Assembly (NCBI RefSeq): GCF_003269035.1 | Contig: NZ_QLTK01000028.1 | Coordinates: 1 to 64,000, forward strand | Direction of reading: 5' to 3' | Length of the DNA stretch: 64,000 nucleotides | DNA from: Paraburkholderia bryophila | GTDB taxonomy: Bacteria; Pseudomonadota; Gammaproteobacteria; Burkholderiales; Burkholderiaceae | In this document: piece by piece, positions 26,213 to 35,200 of the stretch | How the letters are laid out: every line of letters begins with the position of its first letter | Numbering within the stretch: position 1 is the stretch's first letter | Made by a program: the position numbers and the translations under genes | The notes under the pieces: model-generated | Told to the model about the DNA's origin: nothing | What the model saw: only the letters and a program-made list of their open reading frames with translations | The model's database searches: none

Positions 26213-29068
26213 TCAGGCTTCGGAGGAAGGATTGAGCAGATCGCTATAAAGCTGCCGGTGTACCGCCCGGTCCGGCGCTGCGCCGTCGCTGTCGGACAAT
26301 CCCTCATGAAACGGAAACCCCTGATTCGCGAGCGTGCCATTGGCAGTATCGTGATAGTCGCCAGGAACCGGAATATCGTGCTTTACGCCGTTCGCCAGTT
26401 CGAGCGTGTACTTCTGCGTTGTTACCTGATGATCGATCGGCAATTGCCCGGTGCTGTCGAATACGCCCTGCTTCACCAATGCACCGTCCGCGTAAAGCTT
26501 GTAGGGCATGCCGACAGGCACGACATTCGTTGCGGAAGGCGAAGCCATCGTGTTCAGCGCCAATCGCCGCGTCGGCATATCCTTGAACGCCGGGTTGGTC
26601 ACGTCCATCCTCGTCGGTCCGCTGAATGGAAAACTCGCGCCCTTGAAGTCGATTGTGCCCGGCGCGTGAATTTCGATATTGCCATCCTTGATGCGGATAT
26701 ACCCGCCACCGGAAGTCAGCAGGATTTCCTGCTGCGCAGCCGCTTGAATATTTTCCGTGGCGGATACGAGCAGCAACGATTTTTGCGCCGTCAATTCGAT
26801 ATTGTCAGCGTGTGCCTGTACCTCGACCTTTCCTTTCGCAGCAAACAGCTTCATCCCTGCGTTTTGCACAAACAGGCTCAGCTTCTGCGTGACGCTTGCG
26901 ATTAATGATTTACCCGTTGCTATGTGCGTGCTCTCGCCGCTTACCAGATTGATGTGCTGGTCCGTCGCGACATGCGCCGACTTCTGGGTCGACAACGCGA
27001 TACCCGCAGGCGCAGCGAACAGCATGACGGGTTGCGTGAAGGCATTCGCGTTACCGGTTCCGCCCCCTGCCGTATTGCCACCACCGCTACCGCCTGCTGC
27101 GCCCGCTTCGCTGTGCTGTGTCGCATCCGTGAAAGCCTTTAACGCATCGTGTCCGTCTTTCAGACTTTCCGCCTGCGACGTTTCGCTCGCCTGCGATGCC
27201 GCGTCGAGCACGCCCTCCGAACTGACAAGCTGGTTGCTGGCGACTCGCGCATCGAGCGGCTGGCTGGTGACAGGGTGCGTCGATACATACAGCCCGCGCC
27301 CCGCACGTAGCGCTCCGTAGGCGTCGGAACTCAGATCGAACCCGCTGCCGAGAAAATTGCCACGCGTGTTGCCGGTGTGATCGATCAGATAGCCGAGGTG
27401 AAGTTGAGCATTCGTGCTGGAACTGTATAGCTGCACGCGGTTCTGAGCGGTCGCATCATCCATCACCATCTGGTTGAAGCCGCTCCCCGAGAACTCCTTC
27501 GAGCGGAAACCCGAAAGCAGTCCGTTCGAGTGCCATTGAGGTTTTGCTGCGCCGTTATAGACCCGGTGCAATGCAATCGGCCGATCGATGTCATTGCCGA
27601 TGTAGCCGATCAGAAGCTCCTCACCCGCGCGCGGCATGTGCACGCCACCATAACCGTCGCCTGTATCGGACTGCGCCACACGCACCCAACACGATGCACG
27701 CTCGTCGCCTTCATTGATCCGGTCCCATACGAACAGCACCTTGACCCGGTTCAATGCATCGGTGTACGCCTCCTGGCCTTTCGGACCGGCGACGATGGCC
27801 GATTCCAGCTTTGCTTCGGGCTTGTGGTGTTCGAAAGGGCTGCGATAAGGCACTGTCGTGCGCTGTGCCTCGACGGAAACGCGGTAGAACCCGGTGGAAC
27901 CATCGTCATGCGCAACGCTGAACAGCTTGCCCGGATCGTCAGCGCGCGCCTGCGTGAGTTGAAAGCTCAGGCTGTGCGGGTAATTCGCCTCATGCCCGGA
28001 AAGTGGAAGATTGTTTTCGACAGTCCATTCAACCTCGATGGCCGCAAACTCCCGCTGCTCGCCTGCGTCCTGATCGTGCACAGGATGCCCTGCGATCATG
28101 AAACGTCGCCCCGCGTCGATTGCACGCAGACCACCCGTGCCATGAAAACGCTTTGCTTGCGACTCCCATTCTTCCATGCGGATTTTTGAAAGATCGTCGC
28201 CGCGCTCCTGCATCGGATACGTATAGCCGCCCGTGTACTCATAAACTTCTGTCTGGGTGGGCAACACACCCTGATTGGCCATTGTCGGAATCGACGTGCC
28301 TTTCGGATTGAACGGTGTCGGCGGATTCTTGTAGTCGAACGTGCGCGTAGACAACATCACGGATTGCAGTGTCCGCGACCCAGACCACTGCATCAGCGCA
28401 TCGGCCTCGCTGTTCAAGCCAGCCCGGTAAAACCCAACCGTTTCCGGCGCAAGCGGTTCGAGCGTCTGGAGGCGGTCGGTAATTACCAGCGTGTGCGATT
28501 TTCCGTCGCTCGCCTGCTGCCAGATGCCGTATAGCCCTTCTGACTCCAACAGGCGGTGCACGAAATTCCAGTCGGTCTCGTCCTGCCGACAGTACGAGCG
28601 CGTAGGTAATGGCTTCGACAATACAAAGCGGAACATTCCCTGCGCCTGCGGATGCTGGTTAAATACGTCCGCGACGATTTCATCGACACTTTTATCCTGC
28701 CAGTGTCGCTGGTCACGGCGAAACCGCAGAAAATGCATCCATGAGGAAAACGCTACCTGGTACGTGGTCAGACTGCCTTCACTGCCTAACCGACGCGCCA
28801 TGTGCACATAGCCGTGATGCGGGAGATAAGTGCCGTCGGTCTGCTGTACCCAAAGCGTAACAGCCTGTGCGATCAGCGTCTTAAGCTGGACATCGCCCGA
28901 CGTGGAGACACAGTCGAGCATGAAGAGATAATCGCGGCCAATGCGCGATCGGCCAATGACCCGATGCGGCAGCAAGACATTATCGCCTGCCGGTGTGTCC
29001 AGTTTCAGCAGGCGGTCCTGCTGTGACAGCCCGCCAGTTATCGCCCCAACCGCATCCCGCGCGCCCAT
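26213..29068 (-). CDS. vgrG: VgrG spike protein of the T6SS
   Basis: A 951-residue VgrG. The N-terminal gp27-like part (residues 1-390) contains CRQDETDWNFVHRLLESEGLYGIW. The gp5-like OB domain follows (VGPKGQEAYTDALNRVKVLFVWD, VRVAQSDTGDGYGGVHMPRAGEE). Then come a DUF2345-type beta-helix (HINLVSGESTHIATGKSLIA) and a C-terminal extension of about 150 residues that probably serves as effector adaptor. It is the first gene of the minus-strand island. No Tss core genes are present, so it is an orphan cargo locus that needs a secretion apparatus encoded elsewhere. Confidence 0.9.
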   Translation of the reverse strand: MGARDAVGAITGGLSQQDRLLKLDTPAGDNVLLPHRVIGRSRIGRDYLFMLDCVSTSGDVQLKTLIAQAVTLWVQQTDGTYLPHHGYVHMARRLGSEGSLTTYQVAFSSWMHFLRFRRDQRHWQDKSVDEIVADVFNQHPQAQGMFRFVLSKPLPTRSYCRQDETDWNFVHRLLESEGLYGIWQQASDGKSHTLVITDRLQTLEPLAPETVGFYRAGLNSEADALMQWSGSRTLQSVMLSTRTFDYKNPPTPFNPKGTSIPTMANQGVLPTQTEVYEYTGGYTYPMQERGDDLSKIRMEEWESQAKRFHGTGGLRAIDAGRRFMIAGHPVHDQDAGEQREFAAIEVEWTVENNLPLSGHEANYPHSLSFQLTQARADDPGKLFSVAHDDGSTGFYRVSVEAQRTTVPYRSPFEHHKPEAKLESAIVAGPKGQEAYTDALNRVKVLFVWDRINEGDERASCWVRVAQSDTGDGYGGVHMPRAGEELLIGYIGNDIDRPIALHRVYNGAAKPQWHSNGLLSGFRSKEFSGSGFNQMVMDDATAQNRVQLYSSSTNAQLHLGYLIDHTGNTRGNFLGSGFDLSSDAYGALRAGRGLYVSTHPVTSQPLDARVASNQLVSSEGVLDAASQASETSQAESLKDGHDALKAFTDATQHSEAGAAGGSGGGNTAGGGTGNANAFTQPVMLFAAPAGIALSTQKSAHVATDQHINLVSGESTHIATGKSLIASVTQKLSLFVQNAGMKLFAAKGKVEVQAHADNIELTAQKSLLLVSATENIQAAAQQEILLTSGGGYIRIKDGNIEIHAPGTIDFKGASFPFSGPTRMDVTNPAFKDMPTRRLALNTMASPSATNVVPVGMPYKLYADGALVKQGVFDSTGQLPIDHQVTTQKYTLELANGVKHDIPVPGDYHDTANGTLANQGFPFHEGLSDSDGAAPDRAVHRQLYSDLLNPSSEA

Positions 29069-29495
29069 ACCCCGCCCCTCTCATTATTCCAGCTAGTCGC
29101 GCGATTTTACGTATGACGATAGTGTGAATGCAATTGCGCAAGTGTGAGAAATTGCAAGGAGTGGCTCGATTCAATGCGGAATAAATATCAAGGCGATTTT
29201 TGACCTGCACAGACATTTATTCTGCATATTTCGACGATTGAACGGCTGTTTTCTCAGACGCACAGAGCATTCGAATCCGCAATTTCTTCCATGCTCTGCT
29301 GTTCACACCAGATCGTGACCGATAGTGAACAGAGTCGGAAAGCCGGTCGGTGGCGCACACTGGCCAAACACGATAGAGCGCGATATTTCGAGCAGCGCGG
29401 AATCACGCCCGTCATCGAAGCTAATCAGTGGCGCAAGACCAATTGAGTGAGACACAGCAACGGCGATACAAAATAGTCAGCAGCACGCGCCAGCT
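29069..29495. other. Upstream region of vgrG, no convincing gene
   Basis: About 430 bp with lower GC than its surroundings, presumably holding the vgrG promoter. A 51-codon plus-strand frame at 29291-29446 (ending RYFEQRGITPVIEANQWRKTN) reads like a protein fragment but has no recognised family or good ribosome-binding site. AGTGTGA occurs twice, at about 29120 and 29142. Confidence 0.4.
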
Positions 29496-29783
29496 TTAAC
29501 GACTCACATTTAGCGCAGTAACGTCACGGGCCGGATCGAGCGAACGCCCTTCGCCACCGGCAATCAGTGTCTCGGGCGGCACACTGTAGACCTCGGCAAG
29601 CTCAAACAAACGAAACAGAGGTGGCGCGGTATGACCGCGTTCAAACCGGCTGATCGTTTCCGTGTTCACCCCCAGCGCTTCCGATACCTGCCCCTGCGTC
29701 ATATCCGCATCGAGACGGGCGCGAGCTAACGCCTGACTGATCCGCTTTGCGAACGTTTCTTCCTGAGTCGCGGATGCTCTCAT
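29496..29783 (-). CDS. XRE-family helix-turn-helix regulator
   Basis: A 95-residue protein almost wholly made of a Cro/C1-type helix-turn-helix (ARLDADMTQGQVSEALGV, then NTETISRFERGHTAPP, residues about 20-60). The ATG at 29783 is preceded by GGAG at good spacing; the longer frame to 29846 is less likely. It lies just outside the left attachment site of the satellite element, so it is a host gene by position. It has no obvious operon partner and might control the T6SS island promoter to its left. Confidence 0.8.
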   Translation of the reverse strand: MRASATQEETFAKRISQALARARLDADMTQGQVSEALGVNTETISRFERGHTAPPLFRLFELAEVYSVPPETLIAGGEGRSLDPARDVTALNVSR

Positions 29784-29851
29784 ACCAACACTCCGTGTCG
29801 AAAACCACAAAATTTCGACATCGATAGTGACTCGACCGTCCCGCACGAGCT

Positions 29852-29888
29852 AAAAAAAAGCCGTTGAATCTCAACAGATTCAACGGCT
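29852..29888 (-). terminator. Rho-independent terminator, original tRNA-Ser terminator
   Basis: Arms 29859-29871 and 29876-29888 (AGCCGTTGAATCT, 13 bp, 4-base loop) are followed on the minus strand by eight U residues (29852-29859). It points away from the left attachment site. In the uninterrupted chromosome it would lie just downstream of the 3' end of tRNA-Ser. Confidence 0.8.
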
Positions 29889-29904
29889 TATCATTCATAT
29901 CTTT

Positions 29905-29918
29905 TGGCGGAGAGACGG
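29905..29918. repeat. Left attachment repeat
   Basis: TGGCGGAGAGACGG, identical to the last 14 bases (including CCA) of tRNA-Ser at the other end. Directly inside it CGCTTTCCA recurs (29921-29929), the anticodon-loop sequence of the same tRNA, possibly a leftover of a larger tRNA copy. Confidence 0.8.
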
Positions 29919-29932
29919 TCCGCTTTCCATGC

Positions 29933-30013
29933 GTTCGCATGAGTTCGCATTAGTTCCACATTTACTCTGAAAGCCCCGCCACATAAGGCTCATGAGTTCG
30001 CCCTAGTTCGCAT
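29933..30013. repeat. GTTCGCAT repeats inside the left end
   Basis: GTTCGCAT occurs exactly at 29933-29940, 29943-29950 and 30006-30013, with degenerate forms between. Short repeated motifs beside an attachment core are typical binding sites for integrase or an excisionase such as AlpA. Confidence 0.45.
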
Positions 30014-30037
30014 GAGTGTGCTACCATCCCAAGCCAG

Positions 30038-30059
30038 TGTATGGGTAGATGTATGGGTA
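30038..30059. repeat. Integrase arm-type site, left
   Basis: TGTATGGGTA occurs twice, 12 bp apart (30038-30047 and 30050-30059). The same pair with the same spacing recurs at the right end (38891-38912). Paired repeats at both ends of an element just inside the attachment cores are characteristic of integrase arm-binding sites. Confidence 0.65.
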
Positions 30060-30078
30060 TGGAACTCAGGCGGAGAAC

Positions 30079-31383
30079 ATGTCTCGACCAATCAAGAAGC
30101 TGTCTGCTGTAAAGGTTCGACAAGAGAAAAAGCCCGGCTACTACGCAGACGGCGGCGGTTTGTATTTGCAAATTCGCGAGACTGGCACCAAGTCCTGGAT
30201 ATTCAGGTACTCCCGAAGTACCGTTCTCACGAAGAACGGGAGACGGAAGCATACCGACATTGGGCTTGGGTCTTATTTAAGCGTTTCGCTCGAAACTGCA
30301 CGGGAAAAGGCAGATGGCATGCGCCGCGCAATTGCTAACGGCGACGACCCACTGGCCATGCGACAGTCAGAGCGTGCGAAGATCGCGGCAAAAATGACTT
30401 TCTCCGAGTGCGCCAGTGCCTATATCGAAGCACACAGGCACGGCTGGAAGAATGAAAAGCATGGGGATCAATGGACCAACACGCTGGCCACCTATGCGGC
30501 ACCGCTCGTCGGAAAAAAAGACGTCGCGCTGGTTGACACGCACGACGTGGTGAGCATTCTGGAACCGATCTGGACCACCAAGAACGAAACGGCTTCGCGG
30601 GTTCGGGGGCGGATGGAAAAGGTACTAGCGTGGGCAACTACGCGCGGTCTACGCAGTGGCGAAAATCCTGCGCGTTGGAAAGGCCATCTAGATACGCTGC
30701 TGGCAAAACCTAGCGCCGTACAGGCGGACGAACACCATCCCGCGCTACCCTACCCTCAGATTGCATCGTTCGTGGCTTCATTGCGGAGTATCGACGGGAC
30801 CGCCGCCAAGGCGCTGGAGTTCGCTATTCTCACTGCCGGTCGCACCCAAGAAATCATTGGAGCGCAATGGTCCGAAATAGACATCGACGCGAAGCTATGG
30901 ACTGTTCCTGCCGAGCGCATGAAGATGAAACAGTTGCACCGCGTGCCACTGAGTGCAAGGGCAATTGCCATCTTAAAGGCAATGGAAAAAACACGCCTGG
31001 ACGATTTTGTCTTTCCGGGCATGACGAAGAATAAGGGCCTATCGAATATGTCCCTTCTCGCCGTTATTAAACGTATGAACGGCGCGGCGAAATCGAAGGG
31101 CGACGCACCAGCGCCGATCTGGTTCGATCCGAGAACCGGTGCGCCGGTAGTGCCGCACGGCTTTCGCTCGACATTCCGCGATTGGGCTGCGGAGTGCACA
31201 CACTTTCCTAGGGAGCTGGCGGAAAAGGCTTTGGCGCACGCCGTCCGTAGCGAAGTGGAAGCGGCCTATCAACGCGGGGATTTGCTGGCCAAACGTGCGA
31301 AGATGATGGACGCTTGGGCCGCGTACTGCGCGACGAAGCGCGAAGCTAGCGCGGTCCTACCGTTTAACCGTCAATCGGCGTAG
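30079..31383 (+). CDS. int: P4-type tyrosine integrase
   Basis: A 434-residue site-specific recombinase that inserts and excises the element at tRNA-Ser. It has the N-terminal DUF4102-like domain of P4-family integrases (GYYADGGGLYLQIRETGTKSW), a central SAM-like domain, and a C-terminal catalytic domain with Arg255 (TAGRTQE), His360 and Arg363 (PHGFRST), His387 and nucleophile Tyr397. The length is normal. The start at 30079 has CGGAGAAC directly upstream; the frame opens 30 bases earlier, inside the arm-type repeats. Integrase binding there could repress its own gene. Confidence 0.92.
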   Translation: MSRPIKKLSAVKVRQEKKPGYYADGGGLYLQIRETGTKSWIFRYSRSTVLTKNGRRKHTDIGLGSYLSVSLETAREKADGMRRAIANGDDPLAMRQSERAKIAAKMTFSECASAYIEAHRHGWKNEKHGDQWTNTLATYAAPLVGKKDVALVDTHDVVSILEPIWTTKNETASRVRGRMEKVLAWATTRGLRSGENPARWKGHLDTLLAKPSAVQADEHHPALPYPQIASFVASLRSIDGTAAKALEFAILTAGRTQEIIGAQWSEIDIDAKLWTVPAERMKMKQLHRVPLSARAIAILKAMEKTRLDDFVFPGMTKNKGLSNMSLLAVIKRMNGAAKSKGDAPAPIWFDPRTGAPVVPHGFRSTFRDWAAECTHFPRELAEKALAHAVRSEVEAAYQRGDLLAKRAKMMDAWAAYCATKREASAVLPFNRQSA

Positions 31384-31727
31384 CGCTTAGTGCGCCACTG
31401 AACCCATCCACGCAGGATGCCGAATCGAACATTAGGCGAATCGTCGCCTACCCTCGCAATCGGAACGCCGCTCGCAATGAGAGCGGCAATCATTGCGCCA
31501 TTCGAGACGTATTGACCCGCCCACCCTTGCACCAAGCCTTTTAGCGCGTAGCTACTGCTGCGGCTGTCAGCCTTGGACGTGGTCTTTACGCCATTCAGGA
31601 ATCGCATGGCAGCGTCGAACTCTGCCTGATGGTCAAGAATGTTCGGGCGAACGTGCGGCTCTCCACCGGGCAAACCTCCGCCCGTTAATTCAGGGTAGCG
31701 CTCTGCAATTTCGTGAAGGGTCAGCAT
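31371..31727 (-). CDS. Small hypothetical protein cotranscribed with the replicase
   Basis: A 118-residue soluble protein of unknown family. Its start overlaps the stop of the VapE-type gene (TAATG), so translation is coupled, and its end overlaps the integrase end by 13 bp. Coupling suggests a role in replication or its control. Confidence 0.6.
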   Translation of the reverse strand: MLTLHEIAERYPELTGGGLPGGEPHVRPNILDHQAEFDAAMRFLNGVKTTSKADSRSSSYALKGLVQGWAGQYVSNGAMIAALIASGVPIARVGDDSPNVRFGILRGWVQWRTKRYAD

Positions 31728-33034
31728 TAGAACGGCCTCGTATCGTCTTCCCGATCGCCCTGAGTGCGGGCTCTGGGCGGCAGATCAAATACCATACGGC
31801 CGTGCGACTTCTTTGGTTCTTTGCCCGTCACCCTGCGCAGGATTGTAGCAACATCCTTTGCCTGCTTGGGTGTTGGCTTGTCATACCCTACCGCAATACA
31901 CACGTCTGCAGCGGACATGCGTTCAGTAGCGGCCCTGTCCCATGCGAAGCGGGCCATAATCAAGTCTTCAAGCGGGTTACGCTCCGTGTGGTCCATGTTC
32001 GCGTCGTTTAAACGCTGCATCTCGTCGCGCGTGAGACTGTGCCGCTCGCCGGCTTCGTACAGAGCCTTAGCCTGCGCCCACAATTGCTGCATATCCACGT
32101 CGTGCATGGCGTTCAGTTTCGGGCCGCACCGCACCGTCCAGTAGCGCCGATTGCCCGTTTCGTCGCGCAGGTACGCATGCTCGTTCACGCTGGCAAGCGC
32201 TGCCGTGCGGCGCGGAAACTTGCTGCTCGTTTTCGCGTAGGGCAGCCGCAGTTCGTCCATTTTGCGGGTTATGAAACCACGCAGCGCGGTAATGTCCGAC
32301 TTACTGAAAGTCGCTTCCAACTCGCCCAACTCAACCAGCCAGTAGGACACGAACTGTTTCACGCTGTCTTTGTTCGCCGGATCAAGAATGACGGACTCCG
32401 CAACCCATTCGCGATGCTCGCCAGCCATACCCATAATCCACGTCGTCTTTCCCAGCCCCTGCGCGCCCTGAAGCACCAGCACGCCTTGCATTGCAAACCC
32501 GGCGGGATCGTACACGCATGCCACCGCGCCAATAAGCCAACGCCGCAATAGAATGCGCGTTAATTCCTGGTCTGCCGCGTCCAACGTGTCTGCCAGCGGC
32601 TCTAATCGGTCCACGCCGTCCCACGGCTTAGAGTCGATCCATTCGGCGACCGGGTTATACCGGTTCGCGTCGGCCAATGCAGTAATGTAGACGGGGACGT
32701 TCCCTGTCGGCATCCGGTTTCTAGCGCACAGGTCGATGATCTTCCCATAGCTCGCTTCTGACCGATTCTCAGGCGTGAAATCCGCGTGGGGAATCAGAAT
32801 CTCTACTTCTTTGGAGATCAGGTTATAGACAACCTTTACGCCGTACTGGTCGAGCATGTGTTTCAAGTTCCCCTGCGTCGGAAGCGGCGCATCCCTGCCA
32901 GGATCGGGAAAATTCTGGACGTTCAAAGGCATTTCCATTGGTGCACCTGGAAGGCTGCCGGCGGGCCGAATACGCCGATTGATTGGCGTCACGCTGTCCG
33001 TTCTCGCTGCCGCTTTCTTCTTCTGAGCCGTCAT
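31727..33034 (-). CDS. VapE/VirE-domain replication protein (helicase-like)
   Basis: A 435-residue protein with a P-loop ATPase of the virulence-associated E family: Walker A GAQGLGKTT (Lys196), then the Walker B-like LVELGELEATFSKSDITALRGFIT, and PRRTAALASVNEHAYLRDETGNRRYW, a family signature. VapE proteins are the replication helicases of phage satellites and some prophages. No separate primase catalytic domain is evident in the N-terminal 120 residues. It lies 18 bp after the AlpA gene on the same strand. Confidence 0.85.
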   Translation of the reverse strand: MTAQKKKAAARTDSVTPINRRIRPAGSLPGAPMEMPLNVQNFPDPGRDAPLPTQGNLKHMLDQYGVKVVYNLISKEVEILIPHADFTPENRSEASYGKIIDLCARNRMPTGNVPVYITALADANRYNPVAEWIDSKPWDGVDRLEPLADTLDAADQELTRILLRRWLIGAVACVYDPAGFAMQGVLVLQGAQGLGKTTWIMGMAGEHREWVAESVILDPANKDSVKQFVSYWLVELGELEATFSKSDITALRGFITRKMDELRLPYAKTSSKFPRRTAALASVNEHAYLRDETGNRRYWTVRCGPKLNAMHDVDMQQLWAQAKALYEAGERHSLTRDEMQRLNDANMDHTERNPLEDLIMARFAWDRAATERMSAADVCIAVGYDKPTPKQAKDVATILRRVTGKEPKKSHGRMVFDLPPRARTQGDREDDTRPF

Positions 33035-33052
33035 GTGGTTTGCTTCGCTCCT

Positions 33053-33253
33053 TTATTGCGTACGGGTGCTGGCGATTCGGTTATTGAGCCAGTCATTCAC
33101 TTCACTTTCCACCCAGCCGGCGCACTTGTGGGACAGCTTGATAGACGACGGGAATTGGCCGTTCTTGATTAGGCGGTAGATGCATGTCTTCTTGAGCCCG
33201 GTGCGCTCCAGCACGGTCGCGATGCGAATGATTCTTGTCGGATGAGTTTGCAT
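33053..33253 (-). CDS. alpA: AlpA-family regulator
   Basis: A 66-residue helix-turn-helix protein of the AlpA/MerR-like group (RIATVLERTGLKKTCIYRLI, then KNGQFPSSIKL and SEVNDWLNNRI). AlpA proteins act as transcription activators or excisionases in satellite elements. It is first in the leftward replication operon and directly downstream of the control region. The ATG at 33253 is preceded by GGGAATAC. Confidence 0.85.
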   Translation of the reverse strand: MQTHPTRIIRIATVLERTGLKKTCIYRLIKNGQFPSSIKLSHKCAGWVESEVNDWLNNRIASTRTQ

Positions 33254-33412
33254 GTATTCCCTTTAGTTCGACTTGGTACGGTTCGCAGTGTCCGCGTTCG
33301 ACATTTCCGGTTCCACATGAGGGTTTTTTTCACCAAGCGGTTAATCGCTATCGGGGTGGCACGGGGTACGTGCGGGGGTGGCAAATCGGGCTTTTTTTGC
33401 GCTGCCCCCCCG

Positions 33413-33811
33413 CTAAAAACCATATCCAGCTTGGCTTAGACGGATTTGGGGGTGCATGGGGTATGTAGTTCTGAAGAGTTTGTTGGACAGCCTAATAAAC
33501 TCTTGTGAAATTGCACCACCATGCTCCCCCGATTCACTCAAAGCCTTATCCAGTAAGGTTTTCACCGGAGGGGCACGAAACTGCTGATACCCCGAATCGC
33601 AACGAAAGCTCTGAAAATCCCCTTCCCTGTATGCCTGATTCGACAATTTCAGCGCGTTGGATCGAGTGAGGGAACACCGAGGTAGCAGCTTTGCTGCTGC
33701 CGAATGCTCACGAACGGGTGTGCTTGATCGATTGCCGAAAGTCGGCATCCAGGTGGGTGAGGGGTCGGCGGCATTGCCTTTTAAAGGTCCGCCTGTGGGG
33801 CGTGCCGCCAT
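33413..33811 (-). CDS. Uncertain small frame in the control region
   Basis: A 132-codon frame with no recognised motif. Its C-terminal 90 residues (ALKLSNQAYREGDFQSF, then KTLLDKALSESGEHGG) look more protein-like than the first 40. No good ribosome-binding site is visible and a competing plus-strand frame overlaps it. It may be real, broken or chance. Confidence 0.25.
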   Translation of the reverse strand: MAARPTGGPLKGNAADPSPTWMPTFGNRSSTPVREHSAAAKLLPRCSLTRSNALKLSNQAYREGDFQSFRCDSGYQQFRAPPVKTLLDKALSESGEHGGAISQEFIRLSNKLFRTTYPMHPQIRLSQAGYGF

Positions 33812-33839
33812 GGACGAAAATATTTTTCACGTCACCTCT

Positions 33840-33940
33840 GTTTCCATAGGTAAACAGAGCCAGAAAAAAACCTTATGAAACAGCCTTTTACATGATAAGC
33901 AATGCAAAGTGTTTCCATAGGTAAAGACTAGTTTCCATAC
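33840..33940. repeat. Iteron-like GTTTCCATAGGTAAA repeats
   Basis: Exact 15-bp copies at 33840-33854 and 33911-33925 and a third, partial one at 33931-33940 (GTTTCCATAC). They lie 50-150 bp upstream of the first rightward gene. Candidate binding sites for the replicase or a regulator. Confidence 0.5.
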
Positions 33941-33990
33941 GGCACCATGGCTATGATTCGTGTCACAAAACGCCATCTAGGGATTCAAAC

Positions 33991-34197
33991 ATGACGCAAA
34001 GACTTAGCGATGTAGTTCTGGCAGCGCTCACGCAGCAGATAGCCGGTGAAATCGAGCACGTACTAGTGAACCGCATTCAGGCAATCGGTATCGGCCCACA
34101 ACCAGCGGTGCTGAATGCTGATGCAATGAACGACATTCGGCGCATTGTGCGCCGCATCCTAGGCGACGCAGCCGCCGCTGACGTACAGGGACGTTAG
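33991..34197 (+). CDS. Small hypothetical satellite protein
   Basis: A 68-residue, probably helical protein with no recognised family. AGGGA lies eight bases before the ATG. It is the first rightward gene after the iteron-like repeats, which could make it an early regulatory protein. Confidence 0.5.
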   Translation: MTQRLSDVVLAALTQQIAGEIEHVLVNRIQAIGIGPQPAVLNADAMNDIRRIVRRILGDAAAADVQGR

Positions 34198-34430
34198 GAA
34201 GATGGTCGACCGACCCGACACCGGCTGGGGCATACCCCCCATGCTTGGGTCCTCCCTGAAGGGGTGTGGGTGCGGGGTACAAGGCACCGCGTCTATAAAA
34301 ATCTGAGAGGTTTTTTTAAACGCGGACTACTACTATGTTCCCCAAGGCAAACGCTTGACGCAAAAAGCGAAAAGTACTTTCTAGAAATCGTCCGAAGAAG
34401 AAATTTCAACCGTAGAAAGAGACCAACACG

Positions 34431-34829
34431 ATGAGAACCGCAGCAAACCAGACCATTGGCGAAGTATTTCCAACATACGCATTTACCGTCCCACGACTCG
34501 CTGCCCTCTTGGGCATCGAGGACTCAGCCATTCACCTGTATGCCGCCGAAGGCATGCTGCCACGGCTCGCAGACGACCGTTACGACGGTGTATGGCTTCT
34601 ATATCTGTCAATTGGTCAGAAGGTCGTCGCCCGCACCCAAGCATCATTGTCCGTAAAAGCGACAGTAGCGCTCGGGTGGGTCGAATCCTTGGGGGATGAC
34701 TTGCAAAGCGCGAAGGACCGCGACGCGTTCATTGCGGTGTTCGAGCGCAACGGTTTCACGCGTGATGACCACTTGGCGGCGGTTGATGAAATGCTTGCCT
34801 TTTGTGACGCGCATGAATCGTATCACTAG
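34431..34829 (+). CDS. Possible MerR-like helix-turn-helix protein
   Basis: A 132-residue protein. Residues 18-45 (TVPRLAALLGIEDSAIHLYA, then AEGMLPR) fit a winged-helix recognition segment of the MerR type. The rest is helical and unassigned. It has a GAAAGAGA ribosome-binding site and follows a 233-bp gap containing TATAAA at 34295. A role as a regulator of the capsid operon is inference. Confidence 0.5.
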   Translation: MRTAANQTIGEVFPTYAFTVPRLAALLGIEDSAIHLYAAEGMLPRLADDRYDGVWLLYLSIGQKVVARTQASLSVKATVALGWVESLGDDLQSAKDRDAFIAVFERNGFTRDDHLAAVDEMLAFCDAHESYH

Positions 34830-34920
34830 CCGCACTCTAACTAAACCCTCATGTGTAACTAAACGGCGCAATTCTGGATAATTCAGATGAACGCCAATAA
34901 TTTTGGAATACTTATCAAAT

Positions 34921-35193
34921 ATGGTTCTCGAAGAACTCAACCAAATGATTGCAGATGCCAAGTTGAACAAGCCTGCATCCCCGCAAATGGACGTCACCGA
35001 ACTCTGCGCAACGTTCCGCACGACACTGCCTGTCGTGAGCAAATGGGCCGCCGCTGGCGCTCCGGTGAATCTGAACGGGCAGACTGATCTGTTCGCCCTG
35101 TTCGGATGGCTGCATGTTCATCAGGATCACCCGTATCTGCCGTCAGTGGGCGAACGCCTGATCGCGCAATGGAAAATTTCCCTCAACGTTTAA
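34921..35193 (+). CDS. Small DNA-binding protein, Nu1/terminase-small-subunit-like
   Basis: A 90-residue protein with a helix-turn-helix-like segment (MDVTELCATFRTTLPVVSKWA, residues about 21-41). Phage Nu1-type small terminases begin this way. The ATG at 34921 is preferred to the TTG at 34903. It stops 7 bp before the protease-capsid gene, the usual place of a small terminase, but no large terminase accompanies it. It may instead redirect a helper phage's packaging machine. Confidence 0.5.
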   Translation: MVLEELNQMIADAKLNKPASPQMDVTELCATFRTTLPVVSKWAAAGAPVNLNGQTDLFALFGWLHVHQDHPYLPSVGERLIAQWKISLNV

Positions 35194-35200
35194 ACGACTT

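Larger units (their letters stand above)
33254..33990. other. Satellite control region (candidate origin and promoters)
   Basis: A 737-bp stretch between the leftward replicase operon and the rightward capsid operon. It holds the three GTTTCCATA repeats listed separately and a low-confidence minus-strand frame. By position it should contain the divergent promoters and, given the VapE replicase, possibly the replication origin. Confidence 0.5.

Noticed and set aside
33657..33878. 73-codon plus-strand frame in the satellite control region
   Set aside because: No motif, no ribosome-binding site, and it runs into the iteron-like repeats.
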